Shown here: piece after piece, positions 34,713 through 46,170 of the stretch
Position numbering within the stretch: the first letter of the stretch is position 1
How the letters are laid out: each line of letters begins with the position of its first letter
Source of the DNA: Leptodontidium sp. MPI-SDFR-AT-0119
Lineage: Eukaryota > Ascomycota > Leotiomycetes > Helotiales > Leptodontidiaceae
Assembly: GCA_020726505.1 (NCBI GenBank)
Contig: JAHLEZ010000011.1
Location: 186,001-250,000 of the forward strand
DNA length: 64,000 nucleotides
Direction: 5' to 3'
Translations under genes and position numbers: made by a program
Notes under the pieces: model-generated
Told to the model about the DNA's origin: nothing
Seen by the model: the letters and a program-made list of their open reading frames with translations, nothing else
The model's database searches: none

Positions 34713-37700
34713 ATGGAGCTATCTCCGGCAATCCAATCTGTCTTCAAGGAGAGTTCCTTGGATTTCTATCTGAATGGGACGAGGATAACTCTGAAGAATG
34801 CTAATCCGCAGTGGACACTTCTCGATTTCATTCGATCCCAGCATGGCCTCAAAGGCACCAAGCTTGGATGTGGGGAGGGAGGATGCGGTGCTTGTACAGT
34901 TGTTTTACAGGTTTTAGATAATATTGCAGAGCAGAAAGGACGAGTGAAGCACCTCGCAGTCAATGCGTGTTTGTTTCCTTTGGTTGGAGGTATGTCCTAC
35001 CCCATCTTCGACATGATCATGTTTGAAGAATATCTTTGCCCTGCAATGAACTGAGAGAGCTGATATCATGCAGTGGTGGGCAAGCATGTTATCACAGTTG
35101 AAGGAATTGGAAGTCTGGATAATCCGCATCCACTCCAAGAGCGCATGGCAAAACTCCATGGATCGCAGTAAGTTATGACCAGTCATCGAAGTGCCCAATC
35201 TTGCTGACGACATTGAATAGATGTGGTTTCTGCACTCCTGGAATCGTGATGTCCTTGTACGCTCTAATCAGGAATTCGTACAACCCGATTACCGATGAGT
35301 ACCACCTATCTGCCAGTGATATCGAGTTGGAAGGTCACCTCGATGGCAACCTTTGCCGGTGCACAGGCTATAAACCAATTCTGGAAGCGGCGAAGACTTT
35401 CATAACCGAGGACTTGAAGGGGAAAATTGCGTATTCTTGTAACGAGATCGAAATATCCCCCAAAGACAGCACAAAAGAAATCCCATATCGGTCAGAAAGC
35501 AATTTGGATGGACCTCTACGAAGCAATGGTTCCTGCGGGAGACCAGGAGGCTGTTGCAGAGACCCACCGAAAACTTCAGCACGGGAGCAATTATCAAGCG
35601 AGGACTCGTCTGACAAGATCTCTGATGAGTCCTCCGAGGCTGCAAGCACATCTGAAAGTGGAATCAGCAGTCCTGATGAGAGCGAGACACCAATGAATGG
35701 GACTTCGTACGGAAGGCCGATGAAATCCAACGAAGTCAAATCCGGATCTGAGACACCCGTGGAAGGAACGAAAGTCACTTCTCAGCTCGATACATCAGCG
35801 CCCAAAATCAAATCCAGTGTACCACAATTTGTGTTCAAACCATACTCTCCGAACACTGAGCTTATATTCCCCCCAGCGTTGAGGAAGTACGACAAGACTC
35901 CGATTCTGTTCGGCAATGCAAGCCATGTCTGGCTCAGGCCGACGAGTTTAGAACAGCTGCTCCTCATCAAGGACGCATATCCTTCTGCAAAACTAGTTGG
36001 TGGGTCGAGTGAAGTTCAGGTCGAAGTCAAATTCAAGAACTCCTCGTTTCCGATATCTGTCTATGTCTCCGATATTGAGGAACTTCGTGGCATCATTGTA
36101 CCAAAAGATATCAGCAAAATGGAAGAGCTTGCGATTGGCGCAAATGCGCCATTGACTGAAGTCGAGAGCGTTTGCAATATACTCTCTGTCGAATTGGGAC
36201 AACGAGGCTCGGTTTTAGAAGCTGCCAGGAAACAGCTGAGGTACTTTGCGGGACGACAGATTCGAAATGTGGCTTCCCTCGCAGGCAACATTGCGACAGC
36301 ATCTCCAATATCCGATATGAACCCAGTTCTACTGGCTTGTGGGGCTACCCTGACAGCACAAAGCCTCTCCAAGGGAAAATTCGACTTACCCATGTCAACA
36401 TTCTTTACCGGCTATCGGGCGACCACACTTCCTCCCGATGCCGTGATCACTCATATCCACATCCCTCTTCCACCACCCGAAACAAGAGAGCTCACGAAAG
36501 CATATAAACAAGCCAAGCGAAAAGACGATGACATCGCAATCGTCACGGCTGCCTTCAGGATTCGTCTTAGTACCGATGGAACTGTATCAGAAATTTCCTT
36601 GGCATACGGTGGCATGGCACCGAAAACAGTCGAAGCAAAGGAAACGATGAAGTTAATCCTTGGCAAGAAATGGGAAGTTCGAGCAACTCTTGAGGGGTGC
36701 ATAGAATCTCTAGCTCAAGAATTCGATCTCTCATTCGGTGTTCCAGGAGGAATGGCTACATACCGAAAGACTCTTGCCCTGTCCCTGTTTTTCCGATTCT
36801 GGCACGAAACTATTTCGGATTTCGGATTGGGAGAGGTTGACCCAGATTTGATCAATGAGATACATCGAGACATATCTTTTGGGTCACGAGACAATTACAA
36901 CCCGCATGAGCAGCGTGTTGTCGGCAAGCAAGTCCCACACTTGTCTTCCTTGAAGCAGAATACCGGAGAGGCAGAATATATCGATGATATGCCCCCGCAA
37001 AACAGGGAGCTGTTCGGGGCTCTGGTGCTTTCGAGTCGAGCACACGCCAAACTGATAGATGTAGACTGGACGCCTGCTCTCGAGCCTGGTCTTGCCCTCG
37101 GATATGTGGACAAGAACAGCATTCCCAAGGAAGCCAATATCTGGGGATCGGTAGTGAAAGACGAACCATTCTTCGCGGATGGTGAGGTCTTCTCACATGG
37201 CCAACCGATCGGTCTCGTCTACGCCGAAACTGCTCTGCAAGCACAAGCTGCAGCTCGAGCTGTAAAAGTTGTCTATGAAGATCTACCTACCATTCTGACA
37301 ATTGATGAAGCAATCGAGGCCAATAGCTTCTTCAAGCATGGCAAGATATTGAAGAAGGGAGATGCACTTGAGGATAAGATGGATGGAGTCTGGTCGAAGT
37401 GCGACAAAGTGTTTGAGGGTGTTTCGAGAATAGGTGGTCAGGAGCATTTCTACCTGGAGACAAACGCCGCCTTGGTAATTCCGAACAAAGAAGACCGATC
37501 TTTTGAAGTCTGGTCTTCTACCCAAAATACGTAAGTTGCTCCTCTGAATTGCATGTCTGATGACTGACATCTTGGTGCAGCATGGAACCCCAGGAATTCG
37601 TATCGCAAGTCACCGGCGTACCCAGCAACAAGGTCAACGTCCGAGTAAAACGTATGGGCGGCGCATTCGGCGGGAAAGAGTCTCGCAGTGTACAACTAGC

Positions 37701-39362
37701 TGCCATTCTAGCCGTGGCGGCCAAGAAAGAATGGAGACCTATGCGATGCATGCTCAACCGAGACGAGGACATGATGACTTCAGGCCAGAGACATCCTGTG
37801 CAATGTCGGTGGAAAATCGGAGTGACGTCCGATGGAAAGCTCCTCGCTCTCGAAGCTGATGTCTACGATAATGGCGGCTACTCGCAAGACATGTCTGGTG
37901 CAGTCATGGATCGATGCTGTACACATCTGGAGAACTGCTACGAGATCCCTCACGTTCTTATCCGTGGACATTGCTGTAAGACGCACACTCACAGCAACAC
38001 AGCTTTCAGAGGCTTCGGAGGCCCACAAGCGATGTTCATTGCGGAGAGTTATATGTCTGCTGTCGCTGAAGGACTTAATATCCCCATCGACGAGTTGCGC
38101 TTCAGAAATCTCTACAAAGTCGGAGGACATACTCCCTTCTTACAAAAGATCGACGAGGATTGGCACGTTCCTATGATGCTAGAACAAGTCCGAAAAGAAG
38201 TCGACTACGACAACCGTCGTGCTGCAATCGAGAAGTTCAACTTGGAACACACGTGGAGAAAGAGAGGGATTTCCATGATCCCAACCAAATTCGGGTTGAG
38301 TTTCGCGACAGCATTACATCTGAACCAAGCCACAGCGAGCGTCAAGATTTTCGCCGATGGAAGTATTCTTCTCCATCATGGAGGTACTGAAATGGGACAA
38401 GGACTCTACACAAAGATGTGCCAAGTTGCTGCACAAGAACTCAACGTCCCACTCGACTCAATCTTCACTCAAGACACCACGACCTACCAATCCGCCAACG
38501 CCTCTCCCACCGCCGCATCATCTGGCAGTGATTTGAACGGCATGGCCATTAAAGACGCTTGCGACCAACTAAACGAGCGCCTTAAGCCCTTCCGAGAGAA
38601 ATACGGCGAAGATGCACCCATGAAGACCCTCGCTCATGCAGCTTATCTCGAGCGTGTGAATTTAGTCGCTAGTGGATTCTGGAAGATGCCTAGGATTGGT
38701 TACGTCTGGGGAAATTACGATATGAAGACTGTCAAACCGATGTATTACTACTTCACACAGGTCAGTACCCCCACCCCCCCGTCTTTCTATCTGATTAGCT
38801 AGGGAAAGACTAACAAAACAAAATACAGGGTGTAGCAGTCTCCGAAGTCGAACTCGACGTCCTAACAGGCTCTCACACCGTCCTCCGCACCGACATAAAA
38901 ATGGACATCGGGCGCTCCATCAACCCCGCAATAGACTACGGGCAAATCGAAGGCGCATTCATCCAAGGGCTCGGTCTCTACACAATGGAAGAATCCCTCT
39001 GGACACAATCCGGACAACTCTTCACGCGTGGGCCAGGGACGTATAAAATCCCAGGCTTCTCCGACATCCCGCAGGAGTTCAATGTGAATTTCCTGCAGGG
39101 CGTGGATTGGAGTTCCCTGAGGAGTATACAGAGTAGCAAGGGGGTTGGGGAACCGCCGCTTTTCCTCGGGGCGACGGTGCTGTTTGCTTTGAGGGAGGCG
39201 GTGAGGAGTGCCAGGAGGGACAATGGGGTTGAGGAGCCTTTGGTTATGGATAGTCCGGCGACTGCGGAGAGGTTGAGACTTTTGGTTGGAGATGAGATTC
39301 TGAAGAGGGGGACGGTTGTGCCGAAGGAAGGGGAGAGGAATTTCTTTGTTAGTGTTGCGTAG
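34713..39362 (+). CDS. hxnS: HxnS-like molybdenum hydroxylase (purine hydroxylase II / nicotinate hydroxylase)
   Basis: Five exons: 34713-34989, 35074-35167, 35221-37530, 37581-38760, 38829-39362; 1464 aa, longer than usual xanthine dehydrogenases (about 1330-1400). The order is two 2Fe-2S clusters (Cys53/58/61; Cys125/128 with Cys169/171), a Ser/Glu-rich linker (about 200-305), an FAD domain (QIRNVASLAGNI) and a molybdopterin domain (GGQEHFYLET, GGAFGGKESR, GTEMGQGLYTK, GVGEPPLFL). Both catalytic-site glutamates are kept, but the residues aligning with bovine Arg880 and Thr1010 are His1024 and Ala1136. This argues against ordinary xanthine dehydrogenase and for HxnS, which makes 6-hydroxynicotinate. 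The cluster neighbours support that. Canonical hxA must lie elsewhere if present. Confidence 0.87.
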
Positions 39363-41021
39363 CTGTAGACGGAAATTGACATGAATGCTTGTTGGGCGTA
39401 TATCAATGGAATGGCTTCTGATCAGCTTAAACTGTAAAGAATTATCTTGGACCTTCAATCCTGCTAGATCTTTCCATGCGTGACTTTCATGAATTAAAAC
39501 TCAAATAATGAAGAACAGCGAATTAATTGAATTAAAATACTTTTTACCTAAGCTACTTTTACTCTCCTCCACCAAACCCTTTTCGGTCGTTCGAACGACA
39601 AAGATTTCAACGTTCCGCACATCGTCCGCAGCCGATGTTTACTTACTTCCACTTTCGGACACCTCCTCACAATCAATCCAATCAATCGCGATAAAGAAGC
39701 GAAATCGTAATCGCGAACCCACCAGATCTTTCCCCCTCCATCCCGCATCTCATACATCTCAACAGCACTGCACCAGGCCAAAGCCTGTACACCGTTATTT
39801 CAGCACTCGCTCATTCATTCACGCTTCTTCCTCTTGTGTCCTGTGTGCTGCACCCTTGTGCCTCTTGACAACATCAAATACATTGCATCACATCGCATCC
39901 GTTCTCTCCGTATCTGAGAATTTCCAATTTTCGCTCTGCGCGCCTGGAATAGTGCACGTCCCGCCTTGATTATGGCTTTAGAATTTGTGTGCGGTTTCGA
40001 GATGGCGCGGTCGAAGAATAAGGAGAGGTATTTCAAGCCTGTTGATGGCGAGTTGGCTGGGACTGAACAGGGTGTGGTGGAGGGTCCTGTATGTAGTGCG
40101 AGGGATACTGTTGTGCGGACTGAATCGGCCGATGGGATGTTGAGGATGATGCTGTGGGAGCTACTTCTGCGAAGGAAGGAGCTGTGAAGGATGGCGCTGC
40201 GGAGGATAGTGGAGTTTCGACGGATGGCGCAGAGCCAACTTCGAGTAACGAGAAGACGGATGATAACACTGAGGTCTGAGGACCTGCTGCTGGTCCTGAT
40301 ATTCCTCAGGTATGTTGTACTTGATTGACATCTCAAGTCTATCCTACCGCACTCCTCACGCACTACTTTTAGGACATGAGCGCGAACTCACAGCCCGATA
40401 AAGCAACTGGTTTGCGCCTTCACATATTTAAATTCTTTCAATTAGTTGCTGTCTCGATCAGAAGCAAGAACTTCCATCTCATCCAAGTTTTTCTCTGCAA
40501 CCGTTCGTTTGTATGTGCGTCGGGGTATGGCAACAAACTGCTAGAATAACCTATCATTGCTTCGAAACTTCCAAGGTTTCATTCGCTTTGTTTGTTTACA
40601 CTGCTGATGTGTTATCAATGGAGACCAGAATGTTCCAGTTCTGCCTCAATCCCAGTCGATTCCTTTCGCGAAGTCCCAGCGGCTGTCGCTTACCGAAGTA
40701 AACAAAGAATCTTTGTACATCCCTACCAAGGACAACAAGCTTACACAACTTGAAATACTCAGAATAAATTCGCAACTTTCCCCCAACTACTTTCCCCGCA
40801 GCATCCAACTGTCATCATTTGCTTTACTTCAGAAACCTACCAATTTAGCCCGAAAATAGGACCAACACCAGCCAAAATTGCCAGCCAACCTGCCAAAACG
40901 ACCGACGAGGGCGCATCGATGAAGGAGATATCAGCCAAGATAGCATTCTCCCGAAGGTTCGTTGTCCGGGCATGAGTCTTTCTATGCCTCGCAGATCAGT
41001 GAGCTGACTTGGATTTTCCAG
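39363..41021. other. Intergenic region between hxnS and the SET gene, with a possible small ORF
   Basis: The region holds the hxnS 3' flank, one weak acidic ORF (39972-40279, listed separately) and the unresolved 5' end of the SET-domain gene. Between 40280 and 40900 I see no clear gene. Confidence 0.4.
39972..40279 (+). CDS. Possible small basic-then-acidic protein
   Basis: ATG at 39972 opens a basic N-terminus (MARSKNKERYFKP from Met11). A candidate 56-nt intron (GTATGT...GTTGAG, about 40091-40146) would join it to an acidic Ala/Glu/Asp-rich tail ending DDNTEV at TGA 40277-40279. Beyond that stop the same frame stays coding-like to a good donor (ATTCCTCAG/GTATGT), so the TGA may be a mutation in a longer gene. 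No family recognised; weakly supported. Confidence 0.25.
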
Positions 41022-42341
41022 GGTGCAAACGCAACGCCTAAAGTCTCCTCGATTCAACTGGGAAGTGGTAGTACGATCAGAGGAAGCACAAAAGCTGAGC
41101 GTAACATATGCAAGAAAGAGAACCTTAAAAAGCGTAAAGCCGAAGCAAGATCGAAAGTGGAAGAGGAGGAGCGTCTACTCAACGAAATGTCTTCTCTCGC
41201 TCTCCAGGAAAAGATAGAGGGAAATGTACAAGCAAGCCCCAATATCTCCAATACAAATGAATGGCCTATGCCAGCAGAGCCTGTCCAACCCAAGACATTT
41301 GGCTCTTATGGTCGCGCAGCTGGCAACGCAAGCATCCCAGGTATGAGTTTCACACCCTCTGTTCGAGCTGCAGGGCATGCCATTAATGTTCTCGCAGACA
41401 CGCCACCCGAACTTCTCTCCACATTCAGAGAGTGCCCAGACAAAAGAGGAATCGGAGCTTTTGCGCGTGGTGCTATCAAGAATGGTACCGAAATCCTGAT
41501 TGAAGAAGCTATAATACGAGACGTTCAGGAGTGGGTATCTAAAGAAGCTCTTTTCAAAGTGCTGTCCAAAGACAAGCAGGACGCGATCTTGGCTTTACAA
41601 AGCCAGTGCACCTGCAAAGCTTCGCCCTGCTTGGAAACCCCCCTTATGAAAGTCTGGAGTGTCAACGCCTACGAAGCAGTCACAGGTCCAATGTTGTATT
41701 GCCTAGCTTCTCGATTCAACCACGATTGTTTCCCAAACATCGCCCGTGGCTTCTCCAAGGAGGATTACATTATCTTCCGCGCAGCACGAGATATTGAAGA
41801 TGGAGAAGAACTCACCATCAACTACATCTTGAGCCCAATTTCTTCCGAAGCCAGACGAGCCCTACTTCTTGACAAGTTCGGCTTTGTCTGCGAGTGTTGG
41901 GGTTGTAAGAGCAATCGTGCCTACACAGTTTCTGATCTCGTCGACTCCATCCTACTTCCAGGGGTCGAGACAAAGTCACTGGCCATCGGCAAGTACACTA
42001 GAGAAGAGATTGCCACACGAGCTGAAGTCAAAGCCTGGTCTGAAGAAGTCAAGACCGAAATGCAGACAATTCAAGTGAGGTTGTACAATCACTTGAAGAG
42101 GCTCGTTGACGCGGGGGATCATTCAGTTTCTGATAGGAACGGTCGAGCTGCTATTGTTGAGCAGTCAATACGGTTTATCGATAGATACTTGAAGGGGAAC
42201 AACAAATTTGGTTTTGATGATGCTTTCTTCTACAACTATCGAGCTCGCATTACACAGTCCATGATTGACCTCACGGAGTTGAACTTCATCAGAATACTGG
42301 TGGATTTGGAGGAGCTCAGGGGAAAGGGAATCGCCACTTGA
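41022..42341 (+). CDS. SET-domain protein (SMYD/SET5-like, no MYND finger)
   Basis: The supported exon starts after an acceptor TTTTCCAG at 41014-41021 and runs 439 codons to TGA at 42339-42341. The 5' exon(s) and ATG are unresolved: a weak donor GTTCGT at 40957 would fit the frame but no ATG is open there. SET motifs are clear: KRGIGAFARGAIKNGTEI, the catalytic-core RFNHDCFPN, DGEELTINYI, and a post-SET cysteine group (CECWGC). A Lys/Glu-rich coiled segment (KAEARSKVEEEER) precedes the domain. Proteins of this class methylate lysines on histones or other proteins; the substrate cannot be read from sequence. Confidence 0.8.
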   Translation, partial: GANATPKVSSIQLGSGSTIRGSTKAERNICKKENLKKRKAEARSKVEEEERLLNEMSSLALQEKIEGNVQASPNISNTNEWPMPAEPVQPKTFGSYGRAAGNASIPGMSFTPSVRAAGHAINVLADTPPELLSTFRECPDKRGIGAFARGAIKNGTEILIEEAIIRDVQEWVSKEALFKVLSKDKQDAILALQSQCTCKASPCLETPLMKVWSVNAYEAVTGPMLYCLASRFNHDCFPNIARGFSKEDYIIFRAARDIEDGEELTINYILSPISSEARRALLLDKFGFVCECWGCKSNRAYTVSDLVDSILLPGVETKSLAIGKYTREEIATRAEVKAWSEEVKTEMQTIQVRLYNHLKRLVDAGDHSVSDRNGRAAIVEQSIRFIDRYLKGNNKFGFDDAFFYNYRARITQSMIDLTELNFIRILVDLEELRGKGIAT

Positions 42342-42570
42342 GGTTGATTAGAATGGTTGTTTGTGGGCAAGAACCTCTTTCCCTGGTTAGTAGTAGTAGT
42401 ATTCATGGATCAGAATTGCTACCCACTGACAAGTCTTCACAGAGGATGGGATGGCTGCACTAGGTATTGGAACTTCGGTCTTTTCTTTAGTCTTCCATGC
42501 TAGATTGAATGGAAGGAAAATACATTATGGATAAACCTGGTATCTGCAAAGTAGAATTCAACAACTGCAG

Positions 42571-43548
42571 TCAAACATCTTTCATTTCCAAGTCTCTCCA
42601 GAACTTTGCAGTCTCCGCCGGGTATGTAGTATTCTGCAATTTGATCTCCCACTTCTCCGGATCCTTCTCATATCGATCGCACCATTCATTCAGAAGCTGT
42701 TCCCGGGGATTGATCCCCGCCAAATGGACCAGTAAATCACCACCTCGGACCTGGTCCGGCTTCAACTCCTTATCCTTCTCGTCTTTGTAGGCATTGAACC
42801 AGCGTTGTGGTACTCGGACAGTGTGCTTCGCATATTTCGGCTGCTTGAGGAGAATCTCCATGGCGCTTTGGTCTTGGAATGTGAGGGTGGTGTTCGGCTG
42901 AAAGTCGCGAAACGATGTGATGCTGGTAAAAAGTTCCACGGCCCATGGGTCGACGCGTACGAGGAAGACGCCGTTGTTGAGACCGTTCCAATCGTCGGTC
43001 ACTAGGAGGTGTATGTCGTTGTGCTCGGGAGGAGGCATGAAGATTTCGATGGGGATGTTGTGATTGAGTACGACCGTGTCGGCGTCTACCCAGAATAGCC
43101 AGGAGAGGCGATCGTCTTTCTCCTTGCCGAGTTCCAGGAGGAGGAGCGAGAGAATGTAGGCCGGCTTTGTCCAGTACCCGTCTAGAATGCCGTGTCGTAG
43201 CAGATGCATTCGGTAGTTATGAATCCGGTTGTGCTCTTCGTGTGTCTTCAGCGCCCTTTCGTACGCTGGCTTCTTATCTCCGTATAGGATACTGACTTTG
43301 CCAATATATTGCTTGCTGCTCTCGGGGATATGGGCATCTGGGCCTCCGAACAAGGGGTTCAAAGAGATGATTTTCGACTGCCAGGTGTCGGAGCCGTGGC
43401 TACTGGATTGGATGTCGCGTAGGAGGGCTATTAAAGAAGCTATGATGGCGAAACAGAGAATGAGGATGACGATCCGTGACTTTTGGACATTGCGTGAGAG
43501 GTTTGAAAAGATGTGCCGTGGCAAGTTGATGTGGTCAATGAGGGTCAT
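42571..43548 (-). CDS. Golgi type II glycosyltransferase, GT34 (MNN10/GMA12) family
   Basis: Single exon, 325 aa. A short cytosolic N-terminus is followed by a signal anchor at about residues 26-43 (VILILCFAIIASLIALL), the layout of Golgi glycosyltransferases. The catalytic domain has WLFWVDADTVV with the metal-binding DxD at 155-157, then DWNGLNNGVFLVR and a C-terminal HLAG motif typical of GT34. Fungal members add alpha-linked mannose or galactose to N-glycans or mannan. Which sugar is used here is not determined. It is convergent with the SET gene (229 bp between stops). Confidence 0.85.
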   Translation of the reverse strand: MTLIDHINLPRHIFSNLSRNVQKSRIVILILCFAIIASLIALLRDIQSSSHGSDTWQSKIISLNPLFGGPDAHIPESSKQYIGKVSILYGDKKPAYERALKTHEEHNRIHNYRMHLLRHGILDGYWTKPAYILSLLLLELGKEKDDRLSWLFWVDADTVVLNHNIPIEIFMPPPEHNDIHLLVTDDWNGLNNGVFLVRVDPWAVELFTSITSFRDFQPNTTLTFQDQSAMEILLKQPKYAKHTVRVPQRWFNAYKDEKDKELKPDQVRGGDLLVHLAGINPREQLLNEWCDRYEKDPEKWEIKLQNTTYPAETAKFWRDLEMKDV

Positions 43549-45651
43549 GGTGGAAGAAGATTGAAGACAGATTTTTCCCCCCGACGCAGCAACAGTGTAT
43601 GGTAGCGAAACTTAATAGGGCAGAACAATAGAAGCTACTGAGGAATTCCAGAATATACGGCGGGTAGGAAAAATAAAGTACTGGTTTCTATTTGGTTTAA
43701 TGCTATTTCTGGACCCAGAATCACATCCAACACCGTATCTAGCAATTGGAAATACATTTCTCCTTAGCGAACTTAATGTCCATCATTACCATGACCTTGA
43801 TATGTTTTCAAGTGACGAACTTAACAAGGATTTGATAACTCTTAGTGAGCTCGGCAACCTTTCAATCCTTTGCCCTGGGAACGGAGACGGCATCCAAACA
43901 TATCCTTGCATACGATGGCCTTTGACCGTTTCTTGGCAGATGAGTACGCGTCCTTTTCAGAAGAGGATGGAGGAAAACATAGACATCTCGTATAGAGCGG
44001 GGGCCACAACTGGCAGGGGAGATTGCTGGAGAATTCCAAGAATAACCGGGCTCTTGAGAAACGAAGGTCCTCTTCCGTGCCAAAGGTAGGAATAGAAGCA
44101 ATTTTTGAAAGAAAGAAACAAGTCATTTGATTAAAGGATAAAGGTTGTTGTATCGGTTTATACACTTGTCATGCCAAGAATCTCCGGTAAGATCCAGAGG
44201 GCTGGTTCACTTGCAGTTCACGGATCATCCCCACGAAAACTCCAAACAAATACAAACCACTTTTCGATCGAGGCTTTGACAACTCTAAACCTTGAATTGA
44301 CCCACAGTATCTGCTTTCACTAACCAGTTCAACCCTACATTAAGCTTCTCCGTTGTTTCAAATATATCCTTGCCAGGTCACCAACCACATGGCACCATAT
44401 TCGCAGGCAAGACCCATCCCATCTTCTCCTTGCTGCATTTCTTGGTTGTTCCGGCTCCGCTCACGCTTTATAGCACTTTTTTTATGGGTCACCCACTGGT
44501 CACGATGAACTAGCAGAACTGTGGGGATGATTTAGATCTCTGGCATCTGAACTTGGGGGCATATTCCCATGCGATGACGTTTACTTGAGCATTCTTGAGC
44601 AAGCCACTTCTCTAGAGTGAGCTGAGTCGTACTTACATCAGCGCTGCATAGGCTTCTGCTAATCTGATAAGTGGATTCCTACCAGGCAAATGATCTGTCT
44701 CTGAAGGACTCACCTATCCAGTAATCTGCTTCATCTAGCCCGAAACTTGTTTGTATATGTGACATGTCGTCTGGAGATCAAAGTTTCCGTCAAGCAAAGA
44801 CATCGGGCCTTTAAAGATGCGAATACTGTGTTGAGTTGTGCTAAATACTAATTCTGACAAAGCTCTTCCTAGCTGCAAATCTCCATCTAGGATGTCACGC
44901 TCGGTGTTTGGGACTTTGCCCCGGATTTCAGGTACAGAAGCAGAACGCCAGCGTATCCCAAAGATATGACATCGATCCCTTTGGCGGAAAGTTTGTCCTA
45001 AACCACAGACTACTTGCCGTGGTAGTAGGGGAGCGGGAAGCGGCCCCTCAACAAGTACCGCCAATGAATGAGCAAAAAAAAAACAGAAACAGATCCTTTA
45101 GCGAGGTAAAGAAAGAAAAGGGGGAAACTCTACAGAGGTACAATTCACTGTCTATGGATATACTCCGTCCTCCGAGAATGAACAGTTAAAAGCTATGAAA
45201 CATCGCGTTTCCACGCCTCTGGTTCTAGAAGCATTCCCAAGAGATTCTAGTCAGTCAGGTCTACTGATCAGATCTGCCCCACATAACTATAACGTTATGC
45301 TTCTTTACAGGAATAAGGCTAGCCCCCGATCTGTGCGTTGGGCTTATCCTCGACCTCGTATCCGATTCTTTGGGACAGCAGTTCATAACAGGGGGTACGT
45401 ACTTCGCTTATTGTAGAGTATACAGTCGGGTAGTTTGACGGCCGCCTCGCTTGCGGTCCCTTTTGGAGGAGAAGTTTTTCGGCATGCGCCAAGAGCAAAG
45501 CTTAGACTCTTATGTTTACCTTCGTCTTGGTAGACCTTCCTTTTTCTTTCTAGGTATGTCGTAGTATGCCAAGGCTTGAGTGCGTACGTTCCTGTCCCAA
45601 GGTTCTGTCAGATCTCACCTTACGCTCATCAGGACAGTGCACTTGCATATT

Positions 45652-45683
45652 GACCAGCCTCTCGTTCTGGTCAGTAACGAGAG
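45652..45683. repeat. Two overlapping, mutually exclusive hairpins
   Basis: GACCAG (45652-45657) pairs with CTGGTC (45667-45672), while CTCTCGTT (45659-45666) pairs with AACGAGAG (45676-45683). Each stem uses the other's loop, so only one can form at a time. No gene of known function is adjacent. Confidence 0.7.
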
Positions 45684-46018
45684 AGTGCGTACAGTAAAGA
45701 ATACAGCGGGGTATAGTAAACACCACAATTCGCCTATGACGTGAATAGGTAAGTTAATGGAGTCACGGGACACTGCGTAGGTAAGGTTCACTGTCGAAAA
45801 TCATCTCCGATAAACTTCAAACTGTGTGCTAGGTTAATCAAGCACGACCCCGAAAGCTCCTCTCTTCAGCATTGGTATTCTTCTTAATCTAATACTACAT
45901 CAAGGTACTTAATGAATACAATACTTCCAAACCGGTTACAAGGCACGCTAGCCCCGCCCCTCAGATTCCCCTCACACCCCCACTTCGGGGGTGAAGAGAG
46001 CGAGGTACGAAGGTACGG

Positions 46019-46170
46019 AAGGGGGTTTGCAGTGGGTCTCGTACACCCTTGCAAGGCAGTAAGGTTATCTTTCCAATCAACAGTCTGAAATTCTAGAATT
46101 TTCTCCATAAACTTCCTCAAGTGTTAAGGCAGAATACTTGGGGTGTACGAGACCCACTGCAAACCCCCTT
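46019..46170. repeat. 30-bp perfect inverted repeat around a 92-bp core
   Basis: Left arm 46019-46048 and right arm 46141-46170 are exact reverse complements (30 of 30), with imperfect pairing for another 15 bp outward. The 92-bp core has no open frame of note. A 7-bp GC hairpin (CACCCCC/GGGGGTG, 45974-45992) lies just upstream. It could be a very small MITE or a structural relic; no target-site duplication is obvious. Confidence 0.85.

Noticed and set aside
34713..39362. Naming the molybdenum hydroxylase hxA (xanthine dehydrogenase)
   Set aside because: Overall similarity allows it, but the altered residues at the Arg880 and Thr1010 positions and the hxnR-hxnT neighbours favour HxnS.
44735..45064. 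Minus-strand frame resembling a kinase C-terminus
   Set aside because: The resemblance is faint and depends on changing frame and ignoring several stops; not strong enough to call even a pseudogene.
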